40,262 nt of DNA, taken from the NCBI RefSeq assembly GCF_028527925.1, contig NZ_JAPESW010000033.1, positions 1 to 40,262 of the forward strand, given 5' to 3'. Every line of letters starts with the position of its first letter. Position 1 is the stretch's first letter. Below the pieces are notes generated by a model that was not told the DNA's origin, ran no database searches, and saw only the letters and a list, made by a program, of their open reading frames with translations. The DNA is from Cellulomonas fimi (GTDB lineage: Bacteria; Actinomycetota; Actinomycetes; Actinomycetales; Cellulomonadaceae). A program made the translations under genes and the position numbers. Below are positions 14,715-22,710 of the stretch, in pieces.

Positions 14715-15403
14715 GCCGGCACCCCGTCCCGTCCGCCCCTGCCGGGCCTGGCGTCGCCGGGCCGGCGACCGGTCGACGCCGCCCGTCGCTGCGTCGCGCG
14801 CCCGTCGGCCGACGGCAGGTGGTGGTCGACGGCCGCGCACAGCGCGTGCACGGCGACGAGGTGCACGGCCTGCACGACGGCGGTCGTGGACGCGTGTACG
14901 CACACCGCCGACGTCGCCGCCGCGGCGAGCGGGTTGGGGTAGCGCCCGGTGAGCGTCCAGACGTGCAGGCCGAGGCGGCGGCCGACCTCGGCGGCGTGCA
15001 CGACGTTCGGGCTGCGGCCCGACGTGGACAGCAGCACGAGCACGTCGTCGGTGCGCCCGTGCGCCTCGACCTGGCGCGCGAACACCTCGTCGGCGCCGTA
15101 GTCGTTGACGATCGCGGTCACGCTCGCGGACTCGGCGCACAGCGCGATCGCCGACAGCGCCCGGCGCTCCCCGGCGAACCGTCCGACGAGCTCCGCGGTG
15201 AGGTGCTGCGCCTCCGCGGCGCTGCCCCCGTTTCCCGCGGCGAGCAGTCGGCCGCCCGCGGCGAGGTGGGTCGCGAGCCGGTGGCCCCACCGCTCGATGA
15301 CCTGGCCGTCGGCCTGGAGCGCGTCGAGCGCGTCGTCGAGCTCGCGCCGGTGCACCGCGAGCCAGCGGTCGGTCGCCGACAGGGTCGGCAGCGCGGCGGT
15401 CAT
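14711..15403 (-). CDS. gmhA: Sedoheptulose-7-phosphate isomerase (GmhA-type SIS protein)
   Basis: A 230-residue SIS-domain protein converting sedoheptulose 7-phosphate to D-glycero-D-manno-heptose 7-phosphate, the first step of heptose synthesis. Typical motifs are AAGNGGSAAEAQHLTAELVG (residues 55-74), the phosphate loop LLSTSGRSPNV (124-134), and TTAVVQAVHLVAVHALC (173-189), whose histidines belong to the metal site in GmhA. The last 30 residues are a basic Gly/Arg tail beyond the family's normal end. It is coupled on both sides by 4-base overlaps, to the GT4 gene before and hldE after. Another SIS sugar-phosphate isomerase is possible, but the context makes GmhA much more likely. Confidence 0.9.
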   Translation of the reverse strand: MTAALPTLSATDRWLAVHRRELDDALDALQADGQVIERWGHRLATHLAAGGRLLAAGNGGSAAEAQHLTAELVGRFAGERRALSAIALCAESASVTAIVNDYGADEVFARQVEAHGRTDDVLVLLSTSGRSPNVVHAAEVGRRLGLHVWTLTGRYPNPLAAAATSAVCVHASTTAVVQAVHLVAVHALCAAVDHHLPSADGRATQRRAASTGRRPGDARPGRGGRDGVPA

Positions 15404-16611
15404 CCGGCCACGACCTCGGACCGGGCGCCGCCGACGAGCGACGCGTAGACCTCGGCGGTCGACGCGGCGACGTGCTCCCACGTGTACCGCGCGCACGCGA
15501 GTCGACGGGCTGCGCGCCCGAGCTGCTCGCGGGCCTCCGCGTCGCCCAGCAGGACACGCAGCGCGGACGCGAGCGCGACCGGGTCGCGCGGGGGCACCAG
15601 GACGCCCGTGCGCCCGTCCCGGACCGTGTCGAGCAGCCCACCGACCGCGCTGCCGACGAGCGGGACGCCGCACGCGGCCGCCTCGAGCGGCACGATCCCG
15701 AACGGCTCGTACCAGGGCGTCGCGACGACGACGTCCGCCCGACGCATGAGCGCGGCGACCTCGTCGTGCGGGATGCTGCCGAGGAGCCGGACCCGGTCCA
15801 CGACGCCGAGGCGCGTCGCGAGGTCGACCAGCCGCCGCGCCTCGGGGTCGCTGTGGAGCTGCGACCACGGCGGCCCGCCCGCGACCCACAGCTCGGCACC
15901 GGGCACGTCGGCGAGCGCCGTGAGGATCGTGTCGACGCCCTTGCGCTCGACGAGCCGTCCGACGGTCAGCAGGCGTCGGCCGCGTGCGGCGGGCCGCCGA
16001 GGCGGTCCGGGTGAGAAGAGGTCGGTGTCGACGCCGCACGGCACGACCTGCACGTGCCCGACCGGGACGCCGAGCCGCGCGAGCTCGGACACCTCGTCGG
16101 AGCAGGTCGCCACGACCGCGTCGACGTTGCGCCCGATCATCGCCTCGGCCTCGACGCGGCCGGGCGGGCTCGTGTCCTGCACGCCCTGGAACCGGCGCTT
16201 GACCGAGCCGAGCGCGTGGAAGGTCTGGACGACCGGCACCCGCACGACGGCCGCCGCCTGGAGGGCGGCGAGGCCCGACATCCAGAAGTGCGCGTGCACG
16301 ACGTCCGGCCGGTCCGCGCCACCCCACAGGCGTACGAGCTCGTGCGCCATGTCCGGCACGTACGGGAGCAGGTCGTCCTTCGGGACGGCCGTCGGCGGGC
16401 CGGCATCGAGGTGCCGGACGCGCACGCCGTCGCACAGGGGCACGTCGGGCGGCAGGTCGGGGTCGTCCCGCCGCGTGTAGACGTCGACGACGTGACCCGC
16501 CTCGGCGAGCGCCCGCGCGAGGGCAGCGACGTGGACGTTCTGCCCGCCCGCGTCGACGCCTCCGAGCACCGCCAGCGGGCTCGCGTGCTCCGACACCATC
16601 GCGATCCTCAT
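15400..16611 (-). CDS. GT4-family glycosyltransferase
   Basis: A 403-residue retaining glycosyltransferase with a GT-B fold. The N-terminus MRIAMVSEHASPLAVLGG is followed by VDAGGQNVHVAALARAL, like MshA and sucrose-phosphate-synthase-type GT4 enzymes. The C-terminal donor domain has LLTVGRLVERKGVD and the E-x7-E motif in YEPFGIVPLEAAACG. The enzyme is predicted to be cytosolic and membrane-associated, adding one sugar to a growing glycan. ATG 16611 overlaps the stop of the next upstream GT4 gene. Acceptor and donor cannot be told; GDP-, UDP- and ADP-sugars are all used in this family. Confidence 0.88.
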   Translation of the reverse strand: MRIAMVSEHASPLAVLGGVDAGGQNVHVAALARALAEAGHVVDVYTRRDDPDLPPDVPLCDGVRVRHLDAGPPTAVPKDDLLPYVPDMAHELVRLWGGADRPDVVHAHFWMSGLAALQAAAVVRVPVVQTFHALGSVKRRFQGVQDTSPPGRVEAEAMIGRNVDAVVATCSDEVSELARLGVPVGHVQVVPCGVDTDLFSPGPPRRPAARGRRLLTVGRLVERKGVDTILTALADVPGAELWVAGGPPWSQLHSDPEARRLVDLATRLGVVDRVRLLGSIPHDEVAALMRRADVVVATPWYEPFGIVPLEAAACGVPLVGSAVGGLLDTVRDGRTGVLVPPRDPVALASALRVLLGDAEAREQLGRAARRLACARYTWEHVAASTAEVYASLVGGARSEVVAG

Positions 16612-17558
16612 CGGGTCACCTCCTTCAGCACCTGCTGCCAGTCGGACAGGAACCGGTCCAGGCCGAACCGGTCGAGGGCGTGCGCCCGGGCGGCCGCGCC
16701 GATCGCGCGGGCCTCCTCGGGGTCGGCGAGCCAGCGCCGGGCCCGCGCGACGAGCGCGTCGACGTCGCACGTCACGAGGCCGGCCCACGAGGGCACCGCC
16801 TCGGGCGCCGCGGTCGTCGCGAGCGCGAGCACGGGCATGCCGATCGTCATCGCCTCGATCAGCGACAGGCCGAGGCTGGTCCAGCGGAACGGGTGCAGGT
16901 AGACCCGGCAGGCGGCCATCGCGTGGTGCAGCGCGCGCTGGTCGAGGTCCGCGGTCCGGCCGCGCAGGGCGGGAGTCGTGAGCTCGAGCTCGGACGTGCC
17001 CATGCCGAACACGCGCAGCGGGAGGCGCTCGGCGAGGTCGACGACGAGGTCCGTGCCGACCGCGCGACCACGGCGCACGGGCTCGTTGACCACGACGGCG
17101 GCGTCGGGCCGCTCGCCCGTGAACAGGGCACCCGGATCGGGGATGCCGTGCGCGACGACGACGGTCGGCGCGCGCCCGCAGTCCCAGACGACGGCGTTGA
17201 ACGTCGAGACGTGCACCACCGGCACGTCGGCGCGGTGCGCCAGCACGTGCCGCGCGGAGCCGTCGAGCGCACGGGGCGTGTTGTGCTCGACGTACACGGC
17301 CGGGACGTCGACGCCGGGCCGTCGTCCGGTCCACCGCTCGACGAGCTCGGCCTCGTGCGGGCGCTGCAGCACGACGACGTCGACGTCACCGAGGTCGTCG
17401 GGCGCGTGCTCCTCGACCGACCCGGGCCAGGTCCAGGTGCGCGCGCGCCCACGCCCGTCGGGCCCCCGGTCGGGCAGGACGGGCAGGACGTAGGTGTCGG
17501 GGCCGCGGACGAACGCGTCGGTCCACGAGCCGTGCACGTGCCAGAGCAGGATCCTCAT
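16608..17558 (-). CDS. Short GT4-like glycosyltransferase
   Basis: A 316-residue protein beginning MRILLWHVHGSWTDAFVRG, shorter than normal GT4 enzymes. The C-terminal half looks like a GT-B donor domain: HPFRWTSLGLSLIEAMTIGMPVL carries the E-containing motif, followed by DALVARARRWLADPEEA. The N-terminal domain is reduced but keeps VVVLQRPHEAELVERW and YVEHNTP. It probably acts on the same glycan as its coupled neighbours; the ATGA overlaps at both ends imply co-translation. It may use an unusual sugar, since it sits between a GT9 and the heptose genes. Family confidence is moderate. Confidence 0.8.
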   Translation of the reverse strand: MRILLWHVHGSWTDAFVRGPDTYVLPVLPDRGPDGRGRARTWTWPGSVEEHAPDDLGDVDVVVLQRPHEAELVERWTGRRPGVDVPAVYVEHNTPRALDGSARHVLAHRADVPVVHVSTFNAVVWDCGRAPTVVVAHGIPDPGALFTGERPDAAVVVNEPVRRGRAVGTDLVVDLAERLPLRVFGMGTSELELTTPALRGRTADLDQRALHHAMAACRVYLHPFRWTSLGLSLIEAMTIGMPVLALATTAAPEAVPSWAGLVTCDVDALVARARRWLADPEEARAIGAAARAHALDRFGLDRFLSDWQQVLKEVTR

Positions 17559-18565
17559 GCGCTCACCACCCGGGCCTCCCGGAGCGCGTCGACCGCGGCC
17601 ACCACCGCGCCCGGCGCGACGTCGGACAGGCACGGGTGCCCCGCGACCGGGCACCGGCGGGCGGAGGTCCCGGCGCACGCCGCGCGCTGGTCGCCGAGCA
17701 GCACGTGCGGCACGCCCCACGGACGCCAGCGCTCCGCCGGGACGACGGGTGCGAACAACGAGACGACGGGCGCCCCGACGGCCGCGGCGAGGTGCGCCGG
17801 GCCGGTGTTGCCGACGACGACCGTGTCCGCCCCCGCGAGGACGGCGGCCAGCAGCGGCAGGTCGGTCCGCCCGCCGAGGTCGGTGGCCCGGCCGCCCGCG
17901 ACCGCCGCCGTGAGCGGTCGCTCGCCCGGCGAGCCCGTGACGACGACCGCGCCGCGGTCCGCGAGCGCCTCGACGACCGCGGCCGCGTGCCCGCTCGCGA
18001 GCGCCCGCGCCGGCACGGACGCGCCCGGGTGCACGACGACGTACGGCTCGTCGGGCACGAGCGCCGACGCGTCGGGCAGCGGCGAGCGGACCGCGAGGCG
18101 GTCGTCCGCGGGTCGCGGCACGCCGCACGCCTCGACCAGGTCGAGCGACGCGTCGACCTCGTGCCGGCCGGGGCGGCGGCGGTGCCGGACGTCGAGCAGC
18201 GACCCCGGGTAGTCGTCGCTGGTCGCGGCCACGACGGGCACGCCGGCGAGGCGCAGCAGCAGCGCGGCCGGCAGCGGGCTCTGGTGCCAGGACGTGAGGA
18301 CGACCGCGCGGTCGTAGCGCGCGGCGCCGACGGTCGCGAGCAGCGCCTCGACCGCGGCGCGGTCCGTGGGCGGCGGCACGTACCCCGACCACGGCGCGTC
18401 GAAGACGTGCACCGCGCGCACGTCGGGCAGCAGGTGCGCGGCGGCGGCTCCGGCCGGTGACACGAGCAGGTCGAGCGGTCCGGCGACGGCGAGCGCGCGC
18501 ACGGCCGGGCCGGCGAGCAGCACGTCACCGTCGCTGTCGAGGCGCACCACGAGCGTCGTCGTCAT
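17555..18565 (-). CDS. GT9-family glycosyltransferase (heptosyltransferase-like), second copy
   Basis: A 336-residue GT9 enzyme of normal length. It has VVRLDSDGDVLLAGPAVRAL at the start, VVHPGASVPARALASGH in the middle, and VVGNTGPAHLAAAVGAPVVSLFAP as the donor site. After that comes a Cys-rich end (CAGTSARRCPVAGHPCL) typical of GT9 proteins. Paired with the GT9 gene at 11438-12631, it suggests that at least two heptose or related residues are added one after the other. Start ATG 18565 overlaps the fusion gene's stop by four bases. Donor identity is inferred from the gene neighbourhood. Confidence 0.87.
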   Translation of the reverse strand: MTTTLVVRLDSDGDVLLAGPAVRALAVAGPLDLLVSPAGAAAAHLLPDVRAVHVFDAPWSGYVPPPTDRAAVEALLATVGAARYDRAVVLTSWHQSPLPAALLLRLAGVPVVAATSDDYPGSLLDVRHRRRPGRHEVDASLDLVEACGVPRPADDRLAVRSPLPDASALVPDEPYVVVHPGASVPARALASGHAAAVVEALADRGAVVVTGSPGERPLTAAVAGGRATDLGGRTDLPLLAAVLAGADTVVVGNTGPAHLAAAVGAPVVSLFAPVVPAERWRPWGVPHVLLGDQRAACAGTSARRCPVAGHPCLSDVAPGAVVAAVDALREARVVSA

Positions 18566-20163
18566 CGCGCACCCCCGACGGACACCGGGGTGGAGGCCGC
18601 AGGTGTCGTCGCCGCCGCCACCGCGCGCGCCTCGTCGTCCGGCGGGACCGTCGCCGCCAGCATCGGCCGCAGCACGTCGAGCGCGGACGCCAGGTCGCCG
18701 GTCACGCGCGCGGTCGACATCGCGTGCGCGACCTCGTCGGCGCGCGTCGCGGGCGTCGGGACGAGCACCGGGACCGCACCGGCGGCGAGCGCGCACGCGA
18801 CGTCCGCGCCGATGTCGCCGACGACCGCGCACTCCCACGGCGCGACGCCGAGCTCGCGCGCGGCGCGCAGCACGAGGCCCGGCCCCGGCTTGCGGCACGC
18901 GCAGCCGTCGTCGGGTCCGTGCGGGCAGACCTGGATCGTGCCGAACGGCCCGAGCAGGCGCTCGACCTGCGCGTTCACCGCCGCGACCTGGGCCGGCGTC
19001 TGGAAGCCGCGCGCGATGCCGGACTGGTTGCTCACGACGCCGACCGCGACACCCGCCTCCCGGAGCGCGTCGAGCACGGCACGGGCTCCCGGCACCGGCT
19101 CGACCGCGCCCGGGTCGACGGCGTAGGGGACGTCGTGCACGAGCGTCCCGTCGCGGTCGAAGAGCACCGCGCACAGCGGTGGCCGCCAGGGTGGGGCGCC
19201 GCGGCGGTGCGCGAGCGTGCCGCGCAGCTTGTGGGTGACCGCGACGGGCGGGATGAGCAGCGTCGTCCACGCCATCCGGGTCCACTCGCGCGCCCAGCCC
19301 GCGTGACCGGGACGGGGACCGGGGGCGACGCGCCGCCACAGGAGCTCGCCGGTCAGCGCGGCCCACACCAGGGCGGGGAGCGCGGCGACGCGTCGCGCGC
19401 GCACCGTCCACGCGGCGAGCGCGAGGGCCCCCGCGCCGACCGTCAGGGCGTGCCGCCCCGACCGGCCCGGGCCGGTCTCCGCGACGTCCCGCCAGCGGCG
19501 GCCGTGCAACGCGCGCAGCAGCGCGTCGTCGGCGTTCCCGGCCTGGACCTTCACGCTCACGCCCGCCGTCGCCGGCCGCACGGGGTGCCACGTCGTGCGG
19601 GACCCGCGCTCGAGGTCCCACCCCGCGCGGCGGACCCGCAGGGCGAGGTCGGCGTCCTCGCGGTAGGCGCGCGGGAACCGCTCGTCGAACCCGTCGACCT
19701 CCGCGAGGGCCGCGCGCCGGTACGCCATGTCGGCGGTCGCCCACGCGGCGTCCTCGAGTCCCGCGGTCGACCGCTCCCAGTCCGTCGGCGGGGTCGGGCC
19801 CAGCGGCACGTGCAGGCGCGCCTGCACCCCGCCCGTGCGCGGGCCGGCCGCGGCCAGGTCGTCCGCGAGCCCGCGCGCCCACCCGTCCGGCAGCAGCACG
19901 TCGTCGTCGAGGAACAGGACCCACTCGGCTTCGACGCCGCGCCAGCCCGCGTTCCGCGCCGCCGCCGGGCCGCGACCGCCGCTGCGCACGACGCGTGCGC
20001 CCTCGACGACCAGCGGGGCCCGGTCGGCGAGCGGCCGGTCGTCGACCACGACGACCTCGGCGGGCGGTCCCAGGCGTGCGGGGACGTCCTGCGTCCGCAG
20101 GCCCGCGAGGAGCCGGTCGAGGGAGGGCCGGCCGACCGTGGGGACGACGACGGCCCAGGTCAC
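18562..20163 (-). CDS. Fusion of a GT2 glycosyltransferase and a GmhB-type HAD phosphatase
   Basis: A 533-residue fusion. Residues 1-225 are a GT2 domain with VVVPTVGRP, FLDDDVLLP (Asp86-88) and a C-terminal EDADLALR. About 238-310 is moderately hydrophobic and may touch the membrane. From 330 to 480 is a HAD-IIIA phosphatase of GmhB type: FDRDGT (nucleophile Asp336, Asp338), VVSNQSGIARG, the zinc loop with Cys413, His415, Cys421 and Cys423, and VVGDIGADV. GmhB removes the C7 phosphate from heptose 1,7-bisphosphate between the two HldE steps. Fusing it to a glycosyltransferase may channel heptose into the glycan. GTG 20163 overlaps the carbamoyltransferase stop (GTGA). The last 50 residues are an Ala/Pro-rich tail. 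Confidence 0.88.
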   Translation of the reverse strand: MTWAVVVPTVGRPSLDRLLAGLRTQDVPARLGPPAEVVVVDDRPLADRAPLVVEGARVVRSGGRGPAAARNAGWRGVEAEWVLFLDDDVLLPDGWARGLADDLAAAGPRTGGVQARLHVPLGPTPPTDWERSTAGLEDAAWATADMAYRRAALAEVDGFDERFPRAYREDADLALRVRRAGWDLERGSRTTWHPVRPATAGVSVKVQAGNADDALLRALHGRRWRDVAETGPGRSGRHALTVGAGALALAAWTVRARRVAALPALVWAALTGELLWRRVAPGPRPGHAGWAREWTRMAWTTLLIPPVAVTHKLRGTLAHRRGAPPWRPPLCAVLFDRDGTLVHDVPYAVDPGAVEPVPGARAVLDALREAGVAVGVVSNQSGIARGFQTPAQVAAVNAQVERLLGPFGTIQVCPHGPDDGCACRKPGPGLVLRAARELGVAPWECAVVGDIGADVACALAAGAVPVLVPTPATRADEVAHAMSTARVTGDLASALDVLRPMLAATVPPDDEARAVAAATTPAASTPVSVGGAR

Positions 20164-21806
20164 GGCGTCGCCTCGAACAGGTCCCGGCGCCGGACGGTGT
20201 GCCCGCCGAGCACGAGGAGGTCGACGGGCGACGAGCCGAACAGCTCGAGCGCGTCGTGCGGGCTGTCGACCATGGGCCGCCCCGCGGTGTTGAGGCTCGT
20301 GTTGATGACGACGGGCAGACCCGTGAGCGCCTCGAACCGGTCGAGCATGTGCGCGAGCCGTTCGTGCGTGCGCCGGTCGACCGTCTGGATGCGCGCGGTC
20401 CCGTCGACGTGCACCGCGGCCGGGATGCGGTCGCGCCACGTGTCGGCGACCTGGTGGACGAACAGCATGTACGGGCTCGGGACCGGCCCGCCCGAGAACA
20501 GGTCGGCCGCGCGCTCGAGCAGCACCATCGGCGCCACGGGGCGGAACTGCTCGCGACCCTTGACGTCGTTGAGCCGCTCGAGGTTCTCCGCGAAGCCCGG
20601 GTGCGCGAGCAGCGACCGCTGACCGAGCGCACGCGGGCCGAACTCGCTGCGGCCGTCGAACCACGCGACGACCTCGTCGCGGGCCAGGGCCTCCGCCGCG
20701 GCCACGGCCGCGTCACCCGTCCGGAACGGCACCTTCGCGCGCCGCAGCTCCGCGGCGACCTCGTCGTCGGACCACCCGCGGCCCAGCGCGGCGCCCGGCA
20801 TGGGCCGCGGCACGTCGCCGCCGTCCACCGCGACCGTCAGGGCGGCACCGAGCGCGGTCCCCGCGTCGCCCGACGCGGGCTGCGCCCACACCTCGTCGAA
20901 CCCGGCCTCGCGCCAGATGCGCGAGTTCGCGACGCAGTTGAGCGCGATGCCGCCCGCGAGCGCCAGGCGCGTCTCACCGGTCCGGTCCCGCAGCCAGCGC
21001 GCGAGGTCGACCAGCACCTCCTCGAGCCGCACCTGCACCGACGCGGCGAGGTCGGCGTGCGCGCCGCCCCACCCGTCGGCGTCGTGCCGTGGGGGCGCCC
21101 ACCGGCTCCAGTCGGGCGGCACGGCGACGAACCCGCCGTCGCCGGTCGCGGTCAGCAGGTGCCGCAGCTCGTCGAGGTAGCGCGGCGTGCCGTACGACGC
21201 GAGCGCCATGACCTTGTACTCGTCGCTCGACCGCAGGAAGCCCAGGTGCTCGGTCAGCGACTCGTAGACGAGCCCCAGCGAGTGCGGCAGCACCTGCGTC
21301 GACTCGACCGTCAGCCGCCCGTCGCGGTACGCGCCGAGCAGCGCCGACGCGCTCTCGCCCCGCCCGTCGAGCACCATGACCGCGCACCGGTCCCAGCCGA
21401 CGGCCAGCGCGGCCGACGCGGCGTGCGCGACGTGGTGCGCGACGAACCGCACGCGCTCGCGCGGCAGGCCGGGCAGCGCCGACGCGAGGAAGCCGGGCGC
21501 GTGCTCGGCGTACGTGCGGCGCAGGTGGTCCCACGGGTCGTCGAGACCCAGGTCGGCGGCGTCCTTCGCGAGCGACGGGTCGAACCCGTACGCGACGGCG
21601 TCCAGGTCGGCCGGCGCCAGGGCGCCCGCGTCGAGGCACGCGCGCATCGCGAGCGTCGGCAGCTCCCAGGCCGCGAACGGGACGGGCCGCTTGCCGTGCT
21701 TGCGACGGCTGAGGCGCTCCTCCTCGATCGCGGCGACGACCTCCCCGTCGACGACGAGCGCCGCGGACGAGTCGTGGAACACCGCGTTGACACCGAGCAC
21801 ACGCAT
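20160..21806 (-). CDS. O-carbamoyltransferase, NodU/CmcH/TobZ family
   Basis: First gene of the nine-gene operon, 548 residues. The Kae1-like N-terminal domain begins MRVLGVNAVFHDSSAALVVD and has the metal-site histidines in VAHHVAHAAS. The C-terminal carbamoyltransferase part carries WFDGRSEFGPRALGQRS and PVVINTSLNTAGRP. The family uses carbamoyl phosphate and ATP, through a carbamoyl-adenylate, to place a carbamoyl group on a hydroxyl, often of a sugar such as the Nod factor or an aminoglycoside. Here the acceptor is probably a sugar of the glycan built by the downstream genes. Start ATG 21806 has a GAGAGG site. The upstream gap holds the tandem GAACCGCWTCTC repeat. Confidence 0.92.
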   Translation of the reverse strand: MRVLGVNAVFHDSSAALVVDGEVVAAIEEERLSRRKHGKRPVPFAAWELPTLAMRACLDAGALAPADLDAVAYGFDPSLAKDAADLGLDDPWDHLRRTYAEHAPGFLASALPGLPRERVRFVAHHVAHAASAALAVGWDRCAVMVLDGRGESASALLGAYRDGRLTVESTQVLPHSLGLVYESLTEHLGFLRSSDEYKVMALASYGTPRYLDELRHLLTATGDGGFVAVPPDWSRWAPPRHDADGWGGAHADLAASVQVRLEEVLVDLARWLRDRTGETRLALAGGIALNCVANSRIWREAGFDEVWAQPASGDAGTALGAALTVAVDGGDVPRPMPGAALGRGWSDDEVAAELRRAKVPFRTGDAAVAAAEALARDEVVAWFDGRSEFGPRALGQRSLLAHPGFAENLERLNDVKGREQFRPVAPMVLLERAADLFSGGPVPSPYMLFVHQVADTWRDRIPAAVHVDGTARIQTVDRRTHERLAHMLDRFEALTGLPVVINTSLNTAGRPMVDSPHDALELFGSSPVDLLVLGGHTVRRRDLFEATP

Positions 21807-21927
21807 ACCGGTGGCCTCTCGGCGGGGGCGCCCTGCGTCGCGGGCTGCACCACGTGCGGCGCCCCTCCGGACCAGCCGCGGAGCGCGGCATCGACCCGGA
21901 TCAGGCCACCGTGGCCCACTTCTCGGA

Positions 21928-21951
21928 GAACCGCATCTCGAACCGCTTCTC
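21928..21951. repeat. Tandem 12-base repeat GAACCGCWTCTC in the divergent intergenic region
   Basis: GAACCGCATCTC (21928-21939) is followed directly by GAACCGCTTCTC (21940-21951). Just before it is the palindrome TTCTCGGAGAA (21921-21931). The repeat lies between the carbamoyltransferase operon and the PAS-ANTAR gene, where a regulator could act on either. The second unit is identical over 12 bases to 6231-6242, upstream of the sugar ABC operon, which suggests a shared regulator. Confidence 0.5.
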
Positions 21952-22082
21952 GCCCGCGGCCCTCCCCGCGGGCGCGCGCACGAGCGGATGCCGCCCCGAC
22001 GGTGACTGCGTAGCCTGGGCAGATCATCCGGTGGTGGGTGTCCAGCCAGGGGCCGATCCACCGTGCTTCACGAGGTGCACGC

Positions 22083-22700
22083 ATGGAAGACCTCCTGTCG
22101 GGGCAGTTCCACCTGCCCGCCGACGGTGGTAGGCCGTGGTGGTCCGACGAGCTCTACACGCTGCTCGGCATGACACCCGGCGACGTCCCGCCGACCCTCG
22201 ACGCCCTCACGCGCCACGTGCGCGTCGACGAGCGCGACGCGCTGCGCGAGGCGGTCGAGGCGTGCGCGCGCGACGGGATCGCGTTCGCGCAGGTCCACAC
22301 GGTCAAGCGGCTCGAGGGCGAGGGCCGCGTGATGGCGGTCGCGGGGGTCGCCGAGGAGTCGGCCGGCGGCGGCCACGACGTCCGGGGCGTCGTCGTCGAC
22401 GTGTCGTCGGACGTCCGGGCCCGCGCTGCGCGTGCGGTGAACTCGCGGCTGCCCGAGCTGCTCGCCGAGCGGCCCGTCGTGGAGCAGGCCGTGGGCTGCC
22501 TCGGTCTCGTCTACGGCGTCGACCGCGCGGGTGCGCTCGAGATGCTGCGCTGGAGCGCCGACCAGCGGGACGTCGACGTCACCGCGGCCGCACGGCTCGT
22601 CATGGCCGCGGCCGCGGCGGCCGGCGGCGACCTCGGCCTGCAGGGCGGCCGGCTCGAGCGGGCCGTCTCGGGCGCGCTGGACGACAGCACGCCCGCCTGA
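22083..22700 (+). CDS. PAS-ANTAR protein (RNA-binding regulator)
   Basis: A 205-residue protein. Residues 15-110 look like a PAS fold (WWSDELYTLLGMTPGDVP and a C-terminal GVVVDVSSDVR strand). Residues 124-176 look like an ANTAR domain: PVVEQAVGCLGLVYGVDRAGALEMLRW, followed by a third helix. ANTAR domains bind paired hairpins in nascent mRNA and prevent termination, usually under control of a sensor domain. No phosphorylatable receiver is present, so the PAS part is the likely input. The ATG at 22083 has a GAGGTG site; a start at 22038 is open but lacks one. TAGCCT at 22011-22016 is a possible -10. It converges on cheR with only 10 bases between stops. Confidence 0.82.
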   Translation: MEDLLSGQFHLPADGGRPWWSDELYTLLGMTPGDVPPTLDALTRHVRVDERDALREAVEACARDGIAFAQVHTVKRLEGEGRVMAVAGVAEESAGGGHDVRGVVVDVSSDVRARAARAVNSRLPELLAERPVVEQAVGCLGLVYGVDRAGALEMLRWSADQRDVDVTAAARLVMAAAAAAGGDLGLQGGRLERAVSGALDDSTPA

Positions 22701-22710
22701 GCGCGACGGG

